Shown here one piece after another: positions 1-10,269 of a stretch of 64,000 bases of DNA. The notes under the pieces were generated by a model. It did not search any database. It was given only the letters and a program-made list of their open reading frames with translations, and was not told the DNA's origin. The translations under genes were made by a program, and so were the position numbers. The stretch is from Turnera subulata (taxonomy: Eukaryota > Streptophyta > Magnoliopsida > Malpighiales > Passifloraceae), in assembly GCA_028386065.3 (NCBI GenBank), contig JAKUCV010001565.1:71934-135933 (forward strand). Direction: 5' to 3'. The number at the start of each line of letters is the position of its first letter. The first letter of the stretch is position 1.

Positions 1-2255
1 CAATTATCCAATTTTATCTTTCCGGGCCCCGTCACGGATAAGCTAGGGACGTACCAGGTTATCAACCTGTTCCTGGTGCCAGATCAAAAAGAACCCGGGA
101 TCAACATCCCAATATCAAACTCAGGGATCAACATCCCAATCAAACCGGCATCAACATGCCCATCACAAGTAACCCAGATCATGGCACCACAAAACAGTCA
201 TAAACCATCCGGTCGTACCTCTACTTACCACGTGACAATTATATTACCGTCGTCAAAAACCAAACTCAGGGATCGACATCCCTAACCAAAATACCAAGGA
301 TCGACATCCTTGTCACTATTCATTATTAATTCCATTTACTTATTCCAAAAGACACAGAAAATCGACACGGGGATAAACATCCCAAAAATACCAAACAGGA
401 CATCGGGATAGACATCCCGAACCAAAACACAACAAAAGCACAGCATCCAACAATGCAACAACACCAAACACAATAACCGAGTAATAAGGCACATATTGAA
501 GGAAATCCATCCTCACCTTGGCCGATTACTCAACTTCGGAAACTATGACCGGTACGACGCCGGCTCCTCGGGAAACTGCCCGATATCCAAACCTATACAA
601 CAAAATCACATATATTCACATAAATGCACATATTCGGTACTCTATGATGCCAATACTACGGGATTACCCATCCCGATTCTTATCCGCCATTATTATCTTT
701 TATCGAAAATATTTTACCGTACGTATTTCCGAATATAATTTCGGTACTATCCTTTAATTAAAACTCTTTAAAAATATTTTCATTGAATAATTATAATTCA
801 AAAATTATAATCTCCATAATTTTTCCAGAAAAAATAATAAGCTATTTATAATTTTTAGAAAATATTTATATGGTATTTATCTTTTTCTAGATATATAATA
901 ATATTTTCCAATCACAAAATATAATTACTTTTAATTTCCAAAATACATATTTATATACATTTACCATATTCATAATTTTCTAGACAAAATGATATACAAA
1001 TTAAATTTCCAGAAATTATTTATATGGCATTTATATTTTTTTTCCAATTAGTAATAGTTTCCCAAAACATAATCTTAATTATTTATCCAAGTAAATATAT
1101 TTATATTTTAAGAAAAATACCAGAGTTAAATTGGCATTAATTTCCTCAAAATAAATATATAATTTTTCCTCAAAATTAATTACCAGAATATAAATAAATA
1201 CATATATATAATTTGTTGTTTTTTTTTTTAAACCGGGCTGGGCCAACAGTTCAAGCCCACAAACTATTTACCCAACAGATCAGCCTATGGCCCAAGCGCA
1301 GAGCCCAGACCAAGGCATGAGCCACAGGCCCACACCAAGACCAGGCCCGCACCAACCATCAGCTGACCCGTTGAGGAAACGGGTCACTCACCCTCAACCC
1401 GGGTCGGTCAGTGCAGCACGGGTCACGGCAAGGCGACAGTCACGGAGGCGGAGGCGGCGACGCGAGCATGAGAGGGCGACGCTGGTTCCCGGTGCGGTGA
1501 AGGCCGCGGTTGACGGCTGTTGGTGTCGTCTCGGTCGTCGCGCTGCAGCAGGGCGGCGCTTCGGGGCGGCGGTGGCACGTCGAGGCAGGAAGACGAGGAA
1601 GGAAGGCTGCAGCAACGAGCAGCGAGAAGGGAGGGCGGCGACTCGTCGAGGGGACGGATCTGCAGGCGCGGTGAAGGGCGGTGGATCGGCGGAGGTGGCT
1701 GTCGGCAGAGGTGGTGTGGGTGGCGGCGCGGCAGCCCCTCCTCCTCCTATTTCTTGTTTTCTTTTTTTTTTCTCTTTTTTTTTCTCCTTTCCCGGTTCCA
1801 TTTTTCTTCTCTTCTCTTTTTTTTTCTTTTCCTTTTTCTCTTCTCTCTTTTTTTCTTTCTTCTTTCTTTTCTTTTTTTTTCTTCTCCTCTCTTCCTCTCC
1901 TTCTCCACCGGGTCTTTAAACTGTTTTTTTTATTTTATTTTATTTTACTATACAGCATGTGAACAATAATGCAAATCGTCCGCATTACGGGCGAGTCCGG
2001 TCCGGACCAGAAAATAACTGATTACCCCTTAGTTATTTTCCGGTGTGATTTTCCGAGAAATTCCGAAACCCGAAAAATACCAACTTAGTTCCGAAAAATC
2101 CGCGGGAAAATCACGAGCGCGGGAAAACTCTCGGTTTCGAAAAACGACTCCCGATTTACCTTGAATTAATTACCCAAGATTAATTCCACAGTAAATCACG
2201 GTAAAACAATTCCTACAGTCCGGTAAAAATCCAAAATTTTACCCGGGCTGTTACA
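1..2255 (-). mobile_element. Long LTR, left end outside window
   Basis: This is the end of a roughly 3-kb LTR of the same family as 27420-30415 and 33734-39802. Its first bases match position 27884 of the complete copy, so about 460 bp of the LTR lie left of the window. It ends in GGGCTGTTACA at 2255. It has the family's usual parts: a short-hairpin cluster (97-420), an AT-rich stretch (about 740-1220), a run of GGCCCA/TGGGCC motifs (about 1235-1360), a GC-rich island (about 1360-1735) and a polypyrimidine tract (about 1737-1915). There is no gag or pol coding. Whether it is solo or flanks an element to the left cannot be told. The strand is relative: it matches the copies at 27420 and 33734 and opposes 36835-39796. 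The open frames in the GC-rich island are compositional, not genes. Confidence 0.85.
97..420. repeat. Cluster of short perfect hairpins in LTR
   Basis: Seven perfect inverted repeats with 4-base loops are visible at 97-110, 124-137, 147-160, 268-283, 295-312, 370-383 and 403-420. Loops are CAAC, CGAC, AAAC or AGAC. Stems differ (GGGAT, GGCAT, AGGGAT, CAAGGAT, TCGGGAT), yet each pairs fully with its partner arm. The same cluster occurs at 27980-28326 and, on the other strand, at 39102-39186. Function is unknown. Confidence 0.85.
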
Positions 2256-2783
2256 TTACGTACGTTCCCGGTGAAAGTATAACGCAACCAATGGATTTTG
2301 GAAATTTTTTCTTTTTCCATCTGGAAAAAAAAAAGTGACAAATAAGACAGTGAAAATACTAATAGGAATTTAAGGTAGAGATCCTGTGATTTTGGTGAAC
2401 TATTTTATTTAAAGGCAATTTTTTGTGTTTCTCTGTATTTGTGTTTTTTTTTTATTTTGCTATTTCTACAACACCGTAAATAAACTGGTTATTTGCGTTG
2501 ATGCTTGCTTATTTCTTCCAGAGAAACCCAGACAAAGAGAGATGAAGAGAAAGAGGAGAAAGATAAAAGAAAAAAATAAAACAAAGGAAAACTTACCAAG
2601 CCCAAGACTGATATTATCCAGACATCAAATTCGCGATCGTTGCTTTTGAATCCAACCAAAAGCAAAAAAGAACTCCAAAGCCTACCAAACCGGGCCCATA
2701 TTATCTTTATTTCTACTACAAATCAAAAGTAAAGAGTCCTGAACGGGAAGGGAAAAGACAATCCGAATCCAAGTGAAATTCGC
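2256..2783. other. Intergenic, no gene seen
   Basis: AT-rich flank between the LTR end and the RING gene promoter. The reading frame at 2425-2649 has no family features and low-complexity lysine/arginine content. I see no RNA gene or element terminus here. Confidence 0.6.
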
Positions 2784-2790
2784 TATATAA
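2784..2790 (+). promoter_or_regulatory. TATA box of RING-H2 gene
   Basis: TATATAA lies 107 bp upstream of the ATG at 2897, a normal distance for a plant core promoter with a short leader. It is the only such motif close to this start. The transcription start site itself is inferred. Confidence 0.55.
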
Positions 2791-2896
2791 TACATACGTA
2801 TTATAATCCTTGGGTTAGAATTAGATAGGTAGTTATGTTGAGAGTTTGGCCTAAAACAAACACTTTCGATAGATTAGGGTCATCCTTTGGTTAAGC

Positions 2897-3790
2897 ATGG
2901 CAAGGTTACAAATTGAAGAAGCCAGGGTCACAAAGATTCGAGTTTTCAAGTGGAATGCAAAGCTAGAGAACGATAGGCATGAATCCTACGGGGATAAAGG
3001 GTTCTTCTTCCTTAAGATTGCCAATGAGTTTAGCAATGGCTTTGAAACCAGAATTGGAGTTACCAGGAAGGCACTTGAATTCCAGCTCGACTCCTTGACA
3101 TCTCCTCACAAGATCGATGCCATGGTTAAACACACCTTGGTCTCCTCAGCTGAGTTTCTTCCCGAAACAATCCATCAACTTGCAGGGAAAATATCCAGTT
3201 ACCTCACCTCCAGATTCCGTTTCCAAGTTCGACCAAATTCCGCCATGACTGTACTGGTAGCTAACATGAATAGGAAGAGGTCTTTAGGGGAAGGGTATAT
3301 TGATGACCCACATCGCAACAACCCTGACGACTGGAATCATTTATTCCCTCCTCTTTCTTCCCTACCAGACCCACTCCCCACAGATCTTTTCAAGGAGCTA
3401 GACCCAGATGTTACCGACTCTGATATAGAGAACGACCCATCACACACTTATCCCGACGAGATAATAGGCCTCACCACCACTTTATGGCATACTGTGCGCG
3501 CTTATGATATTTTCCCTACAAAACCTATAACTGGTGATGAACCCATTGGGTTTGTGCAGCTCCCCGAGATTTCGCTCCAGCTGATTCCACATCCTGATGT
3601 CAGAAACTTGGAGGATTCCTGCGCTGTTTGCTTGGAAGCCTTCTCCGTAGACAGGGTAGTAGATTTCGTCTGCAAAACACCTTGCTCCCACCTCTTCCAT
3701 GCCATCTGCATCAATAAATGGCTGTCTAAGAAGCTGTCTTGCCCCATGTGTCGATCTTCGTTACCCCAACCCAATCAACCCTGTGATTGA
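2897..3790 (+). CDS. RING-H2 finger protein, putative E3 ubiquitin ligase
   Basis: Single-exon gene of 297 codons plus stop. The C-terminus carries a complete C3H2C3 RING: C242, C245, C263, H265, H268, C271, C282 and C285, with the FH and KWL residues usual before the last CPMC pair. RING-H2 proteins bind two zinc ions and recruit E2 ubiquitin-conjugating enzymes, so an E3 ligase role follows from the family. The first 230 residues have no membrane segment or signal peptide that I can see and match nothing I recognise; residues about 140-190 are acidic and proline-rich, perhaps a disordered linker. The ATG at 2897 is chosen because it follows a TATA box and opens a frame without internal stops. 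The frame is intact, so the gene may be active; the substrate is unknown. Part of its 3' flank recurs inverted at about 32280-32490. Confidence 0.85.
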   Translation: MARLQIEEARVTKIRVFKWNAKLENDRHESYGDKGFFFLKIANEFSNGFETRIGVTRKALEFQLDSLTSPHKIDAMVKHTLVSSAEFLPETIHQLAGKISSYLTSRFRFQVRPNSAMTVLVANMNRKRSLGEGYIDDPHRNNPDDWNHLFPPLSSLPDPLPTDLFKELDPDVTDSDIENDPSHTYPDEIIGLTTTLWHTVRAYDIFPTKPITGDEPIGFVQLPEISLQLIPHPDVRNLEDSCAVCLEAFSVDRVVDFVCKTPCSHLFHAICINKWLSKKLSCPMCRSSLPQPNQPCD

Positions 3791-4424
3791 TCCATCTCCT
3801 ACTTTGGTGTTCCTGGAAATATATGCTTGCTTTGAGCCGTGAATCAGCGTACATGAGGCCTGCTGGTGTTTCCTTGAAATTATGTCCAGGCAGAATTTTC
3901 CCTATCCAATTGCTTGACAAGTTTTTTTTTTAAAAAAAAAATTGTTTGGTTTAATTTTGTAATCCAAGTACTCCAGCCTCCAGTCGTTTAATATTAAGAG
4001 GAGATTTTTGTTTGGTTTATTTCTGTAATCAAGCACCCTAGCCTCCAGGCTTTTTAAATTAAGAGAGAAGACTTTTGTTTATGTTGTCCTGATAGTCCAT
4101 CAATAATGCTCAGTTGGATTACCAATTACTTTTGGATGGATGAACTGTAAACGTGATTGATAGACTCTGCATCAAATAAACCCACGAGAGAGATACGAGA
4201 CAGTTGGAACCAAACATTGACTGCTAACTTGAATGTAGTAGACACCGTTACTTAATTTCATCATCTCATTCAGTAAAAGGATGAATCAATTTTGTACATG
4301 GAAGCGTCATTTGAAATTGTAAAGATAACAAGTTCTCAAAGGAGGAGAAAGCATGCAACCAGTAAACAATGTAAGAGAGCACAGTGCCTCATTGCAGCCA
4401 AAGACGATCAGACAAGATCATGCC
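3791..4424. other. Convergent 3' flank with imperfect tandem repeat
   Basis: Shared 3' flank of the RING gene (+) and the elongin-B-like gene (-). About 3944-4080 contains two imperfect units of about 68 bp, each starting GTTTGGTTTA and including GCCTCCAG. This flank reappears in reverse orientation at about 32280-32490. No further gene is seen. Confidence 0.6.
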
Positions 4425-5303
4425 TCACCAATTGCCACCATCTGCATCCCGAGCTTGGTAAAAATCATCTGACCGTACAATGTTGACTTGCTCAAACTCA
4501 TTGTCATCTGGAAGGGCAACATAGAAAAAAAAAAAAAAGAAATGAAATACAAAAAGACAAGATAAAACAGAACCAAGTGGATAGAACAAGCAGGTAAAAT
4601 GTCACAGCATAGGCCGTGAAAGTATAAAACATATTTTAAAACCTCAGTGTGATTAAAAAAAGTTCTGAAATCCTTCTACTAGTGACAAGGGTCCCTAATC
4701 ATTTGTCAAGTCCGAGGTATGCGTACCTCGAGAAAAAAACATTTGCCAAACGACAATGTAGTCGCATCTCATTAAGTGAAACACTCACTCCTTAGTTTCA
4801 GACATGTCCACCTACTTATAACTGGTTAAATATGGGATAAATATATCCAGAAATATGTACTTGCCGCAGAACAAGCACATCCATGCTATTAAAAAAGTAG
4901 GGACAAGGATAAGCAAGGCTACCTTTTCTCAAGGTTAGTGCCACAATAGCATCGTTTTCAACCTGAAAAGAAGTGAATTTTCAATATGTCAAGAAAAAGA
5001 AAAGAAATATTTGAAGGCGTTGAAGAAAAGATTTTCACAGTAAAGACTGATAGCTAAGTTCCCACAAAACAAACAGCAAGACAACAGATATGAAAGAAAG
5101 TGTAGTTATAAGATCTCTACCTTCTGTTCTGCCAATGTTTTTGAATCTCCCAGAACTTCTCCTGTCGCTACTAATATCAGCCGTTGATCGTTAACTGGTT
5201 GATCAATAAGGGTGCTCAACTTCTGCTTAATCTCCAGAGTTTTCTCAGTTGGATCGCACTGGACAAAGTAAGTTGTCTTGTTACGCTTAACACGTATATA
5301 CAT
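4425..5303 (-). CDS. Elongin-B-like ubiquitin-fold protein, three coding exons
   Basis: Coding exons are 5303-5121 (61 codons), 4962-4923 (40 nt) and 4507-4425, joined at GT-AG introns to give 101 residues plus stop. The N-terminus starts MYIRVKRNKTTYF and has a beta-grasp ubiquitin-like pattern, with a DQRLIL segment in the position where ubiquitin-like proteins have QRLI. The C-terminus ends DADGGNW. I recall a very similar Arabidopsis protein at At5g57860, annotated as ubiquitin-like superfamily; similarity to animal elongin B (hydrophobic start, KTT, DEQRL-like segment) is family inference. Elongin B partners elongin C in cullin ligases and transcription elongation factors; that role is unproved here. 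The start codon lies three bases after a 3' splice site, so translation begins right at the start of the second transcribed exon. The gene is head-to-head with the oxidoreductase pseudogene. A partial inverted copy lies at 31297-32074. Confidence 0.85.
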
Positions 5304-5306
5304 AGC

Positions 5307-6925
5307 CTGTTCAGGAACAAAATGGGAAGTCATTAGCAGAAAGATCTACATGCTTTTTAGATAAAAATTGAATCCCTGTAATCATATGTGGAACATATTG
5401 CACCAGAAAAGGAAAACCGTACTGTTTGGAAGTGATTGCCAACTATATTTTTTAATCCATTCTAAGTTTCAATAAGCCAGTAACAACAGTGGAAAATAAT
5501 GAGGAAGTGTCAGGGTCATTGAAGAACAATTCACAAGGCAGAATGAATATATCTGAATCAAAAAAATGAGAAGAAATCTCCATACGGGAGTGATTGACAA
5601 AGAACTTACTGGTTAACTGAATCAACAAACCTAAAGTCAATTACCCGTCCACGTGAAGCTCAAAATTTTTCATAAAAGTTCATTAAGCTGTAATTCGAGT
5701 GTCTAAGAAGGAAGAGTTCCTAAAATCAAAAGGGAAGATTAAATGCACTGAAATGGGAAAGTTATCTTCAACAAAATTTACAAAAAGAAAAAAGAAAAAC
5801 AAAGTTCACAACCTAAACGAGACATTGCTTCATGTTGTTGCAAAGTGTTACTGAAGTCATCCCTCTTTTTTTCCCAAAATCATTCCCCCGATTTGAAAAA
5901 AAGAACAACAGAAGACGACCACAAAGCAATAATTGCATTTCTTTTTTTTTTCTCTCTCTCTCTCTTTTTAAAATCAAAGCAATAATTGCATTTCCGAATT
6001 GTCTGCGGTAATTCCTCAGATTTTTAGCTTACAACAGAAGAAGGTTCAGAAAAAGTAGGATTCAGTGAACCCTTTAACCCTGATGTCCATGCATGTCTCA
6101 CACAAGAATCTTGGTCATAAAGTACCGCAGCCATTATCCTAGGTCTTCTGGGGCATCAGATGTCCCTTGCTAGGGAGGTTTCTATATCTCTTTACCCTTT
6201 TATTTCCATGCACTAATCCATCTACCAAGTCCAAATAAGGGAAATCAATCAAGAACCCCACTACTTACAACAGCCACACCTTCTTAAAGAGTTGAACAAA
6301 ATAAATAAAACATAATCTTCAACTTTAAAAGACAATTCTACTCGATTCTCTCACCCCTCAATAATTATCCACTGGAATTCACTTTGAAGCATTTTAAACC
6401 ATTGTGGCTTTGAACTGCCAGAGAAAGCAAGGCAACCCAAATCCCTAACTCTCACAATTGCATTTTCACTTGAATAACAGAAAAAAATCACTCACAATTA
6501 ATACATTTTCGTCAGGCCAAAATTCCTTCTTGGTAAGTTCATATTTTCAACAGAGGCATAATAAAAGGCAGCTCCAGGTAAGATAGAATTCAAAGCTAAA
6601 CGCTTCTGCATCCATTAATGTTGAAACAGAAGGGATGGCGAATTCACATACCATTTTCCCACTGCCTACTAAAGCGAGCAGAACCCTTGAAGGCACTCCC
6701 ACAAAGATTGGGACTTTTAAATGAACCCTAAACTGAACCAAACAGAATTCAGAGATCACCGAAAACAAACATATGATACCAAATTGAAGATAGAAACTTA
6801 AAGAAGAATGAGCTAACTTTGTTGTTGGAAAGTTGAATTAAAGGATTGGAACCCAACGTACCTGAGATTCTGCTTGGGAATTGGCAGTGACCACCAGAGA
6901 GAACTAGTGCCTCTCCTGGCTGTAT
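5307..6925 (-). other. 5'-UTR intron and leader exon of elongin-B-like gene
   Basis: On the minus strand a good donor (CAG then GTACGT) ends a non-coding exon at 6862, and the acceptor CAG lies at 5309-5307, giving an intron of about 1.55 kb entirely upstream of the ATG. The leader exon probably spans about 6862-6925; its 5' end is inferred. Long first introns in 5'-UTRs are common in plant housekeeping genes and often raise expression. Short open frames inside this interval have no family features. Confidence 0.6.
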
Positions 6926-7223
6926 GTTTTTCTTAATACTTAATTGCTTTTCTTGTTGGTTAGTTTTGTTTTTGGGGGTTTTGATTTCCCTCCCGATTGA
7001 TTGCGTTTCACTATGCTATTTTGTTTTGGATTTTTCTTTTTCATATAGTATATTTTCTTCTAGATCTTTGACCCTGTTTGCTTTGCTTGTGCCAAAAAAA
7101 AAACACTTGTTCCCTTAAAAATACTGACCATCGACGGTTCACTGTAGCCCAATCCTACCCTATCCCCGTCCAGGATTTCACTATCCCCGTTCCCAAACGC
7201 TTCCAAAAGAATCCTCTCCCGCT
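6925..7223. promoter_or_regulatory. Head-to-head promoter interval
   Basis: About 300 bp separate the leader exon of the elongin-B-like gene (-) from the oxidoreductase homology (+). Similarity to the right-hand duplicate begins near 7117 (an ACTGACCAT...GACGGTT block) and its counterpart near 40186. In the left copy the segment matching the first coding bases of the intact gene, including its ATG, is missing, so the + side promoter may be damaged. Confidence 0.4.
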
Positions 7224-8381
7224 CATAACGCGCTGGAAAGCTTTAAATTGAAACGTAAAGAAACCCCTCCGAGAAGAAGAAGCCCAAATTGAAGGGCAAA
7301 GAAACCCTCCCCGTCATCAAGGACAAGTTCGGAGGCCTATGGAGGCTCTCCATGCTCGCCGTCCCCGTCCAAAACGACCTCGGAAAAGACTCCCACGCCG
7401 TCTCCGACTCCCCGCTCCTAGAAATCGCCAAAGCTATCAAGTTCCCGGTACCGTTACTCTCCGCTAGTGATTCTTCCGTTACTGTTATTAATCAAATATC
7501 ATCAAGCTCGAAACTTTTTTTTTGTTAGGTTGCTTAATTGCTGCCAGCTGAGGCTTTTACGGTCGTCAGGAAATCATTTGATGCGAGGAAGGTCCGTTCT
7601 TTAGCCTTATATTGTTGTTTTTAGATGATTTGTGAAATGTGAAGGATGTTTTTTTATTTTATTTTTAGCTTGTTAGTCTTCAACCTCGCGCTTACGAGTT
7701 CATTGATGATCTAGAGCCTCAGGTTGGATTTATAGATCATTTGTCTAAGGAAAGAGTTTCGGGTGATTTATTTAGTGTGATAGATATTTGTAAAAGGGCT
7801 GAGGACCGGATGTTGCTTGAAGGAGGTGGGTGTGATGGTGATTCGGGTTCTGTGGGATCCGAGAGGCATGGGAGAGTGATGAAGAGGAAGCCGAAGATTG
7901 CGGTTGTTGGTAGTGGGCCGTCTGGGTTGTTTGCTGCACTTGTTCTTGCGGAGCTTGGTGCAGATGTTACCTTGATTGAAAGAGATCAGCCGGTTGAACA
8001 GAGGGGCCGTGACATTGGTGCACTGATGGTTCGACGGATTTTGGAACTGGAAAGCAATTTCTGCTTTGGGAAGGTTGTTTCTTGATTCACGTGGTACATT
8101 TTATGAATGATGTGATCTAGTGTGACATGCCAATACATGCTGGTTCTGTTGTTTGAACTGTTTCTGTTTCCTATCCTCTATTAAGTTGAACCTTTCTCTT
8201 TCTGGAGTTTTAGGTGATTGATAAAGATGAAAATAAGGAGTGGGATTAAATCCATGCTTCTATTGCAGATAATTTTCCTTATGAGAGAGGATAAACTTGT
8301 GGAGGTAATGAGGGTTACTGATTGTAAGAAATGGCAAAGACTATGACAACTACTGAATTTATATCACGAGAGTGCTGATAA

Positions 8382-8693
8382 TGTTGGAAAAAGGGGCGTG
8401 GGGTCCATCCATATGGGGTGCTCACCACGTAACCCTAATTTAACCTTAGTTGGGCTCTATAAATAATACCATTATGTGGTATTATTAGGAAGTCGTCAGA
8501 CACACACCATACAGAGAAAACAGTGAGATTAGGGATTTAGACTGTGAGAACAAGGAGACCGATCCGACTACACCGTGACGGCCTCCATCGATCAGTGATC
8601 TAAGCCGAGCTCCAAGATCCTGCTTCTGCTTGTTCCTTTAGATTTACAAGTAAGTCTTCTATATCTATATATCTGTATATAGATAATCCTTCA
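8382..8693 (+). repeat. 5' LTR of copia element
   Basis: 312 bp, starting TGTTGGAAAA and ending CCTTCA. A TATAAAT promoter box lies at 8458-8464, right after a TGGGCT motif. It matches 15462-15773 with seven substitutions and no indels. Confidence 0.97.
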
Positions 8694-8694
8694 T

Positions 8695-8706
8695 TGGTAG
8701 CGGAGC
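8695..8706 (+). other. Primer binding site of copia element
   Basis: TGGTAGCGGAGC begins one base after the 5' LTR. It matches 10 of 12 positions of the usual copia site complementary to the 3' end of initiator methionine tRNA (TGGTATCAGAGC). The two mismatches may reflect decay or a variant primer. Confidence 0.7.
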
Positions 8707-10269
8707 CCTAAGCTTGAAATCCTGTTTTGTTTTAACATGTGATCTGTTATAATATTAATCGATTGAGTATTGGATTGATTTTGTTTATTATTGATCACAT
8801 GACGATGCTTATTTATAATAAAAACAATAGGTTTGTTTCTATTGTAACATACGTGACTTGAACTCTGTGTTCCTGTTTGAGATTCAATGACGCATGCCAT
8901 ACCTTTTTTAAATTGTTCAACATCAATTATAATCAGTACTAAATTGATTTGTTGGAACATCACTTTTTTTTTCTTTTACTGGTTGTCGTTTTAAAAAAAA
9001 CATTGGAACTGTGTTTTTTTTTAAAAAAACCCGAGAAGCCCATTACCCATCCCATCGCGCTGCACACGGCGGCGGATGGGGTACGGGTAGCTGCAGACTG
9101 CGGCAAGGAGAGGCTTGCTGCATACGGCAGCGACCAAGGCAGGATGAGACTCGTACCGCAGCGCCCACAGACGGTGGATGCATGCGGCGGCGCGGTTCCC
9201 TATGCTCAAAGCGGCGGGATGCGAGGGTGGATCGACGAGAGTCCTCTGACCGCGGCTTCCAGCTAGTGGTTGATGATCGCTGCGAGGCGTGCGACCGGAG
9301 AGGGTGAAGGCGGCGTTATCGCCGTCGAACCACTCCGTGCTGTGCACCCTCAGCGGACGTCATCGCTGGCAGTGGGAGGCGGCGGGGACCATGGATCGCG
9401 ATCTGTTCGCGTGACCGGCCAGACCCGAGGCTGCTGCAGTGGTGTCCAATTCCATTGCGCCCTCTAGCCGCAGCTACGTCATCCACCGTCGACGGCGGTT
9501 TGCTGTGGTGGGAGCATCCCTTGGGCGGCAGCGGCTGGTCACTGTGGGGGAGGAAGAGATCCCACGCTTCCCACGTGACAGGCCAAGCCCGCCACTAATC
9601 AGAGTCACATGGGCTCAGTCTCTTTTGTTTTGGGCCTCTGGAGTCATATGGGCTCCTCTCTTTTTTTTGGTTGGGTTATGGGCACAAGGCCCACGTTTCT
9701 TTTAACCCATCAAAACAAAGTTTTTTTCTGTTTTAATCATACGGATTAAATTTTTTTTTGGTGTTTGCTCTCTGTAATATATTAAAAAAACGATAATGAC
9801 TTCCAGTAATTTTTTTTTTCGTATACTCCAGTAATGTTTTTTTTATTGGTACTTTGGCATGCACTCCGCTGTTAGAACATGAAAAGTGAATATATGTATT
9901 AATTGTTTTTTTTGGCATGCTGAATTTCGGGTTATAACATGCTATGTATATAAGCAAAAATTAAATATGTTTAATATGCTTATATTTGTTGTTAATTTGT
10001 TTAACACAATCTTATGCTTAACAATCTTATTGTATGAAGCATAACAAGCATGCTTAGCTTGATTAATTAATTAGGCTAATTTTCTATATGTATTAAACTT
10101 TAGGAAGATGATTGGGAACATAGTGAACTTTCGATTCCGGGTTATATGTATGTTAATCAGCCTACTTAATTATTGCTTTGCATGATGGCATGTATGTATG
10201 TGAACATTAAATCCTTGCATATTTCTTTTGTTATGATTCTCATTTTGTCTATATTCTTTTGTGTAAAGA
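8707..10269 (+). other. Long copia leader with GC-rich island
   Basis: About 1.56 kb separate the primer site from the gag start, long for a copia leader. An AT-rich part (8707-9020) is followed by a GC-rich block (about 9030-9600), a stretch with TGGGCT, GGGCC and GGCCCA motifs (about 9605-9700), then AT-rich sequence. Open frames on both strands of the GC-rich block lack family features and look compositional. The block resembles in composition the GC island plus TGGGCY stretch of the unrelated long LTRs in this window. Confidence 0.6.

Noticed and set aside
1287..1919. 210-residue open frame in the first LTR, and similar frames on both strands at 29169-29738, 36099-36548 and 37504-37758
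   Set aside because: They lie in GC-rich islands of LTRs, are Arg/Gly/Ser or Phe/Leu low-complexity, overlap frames on the other strand and are not conserved between sister LTRs.
5452..6768. Short minus-strand frames between 5452 and 6768
   Set aside because: They fall within the inferred 5'-UTR intron of the elongin-B-like gene and have no recognisable content.
9011..9347. Overlapping frames on both strands in the copia leader
   Set aside because: Compositional frames in a GC-rich block; no conserved domain.
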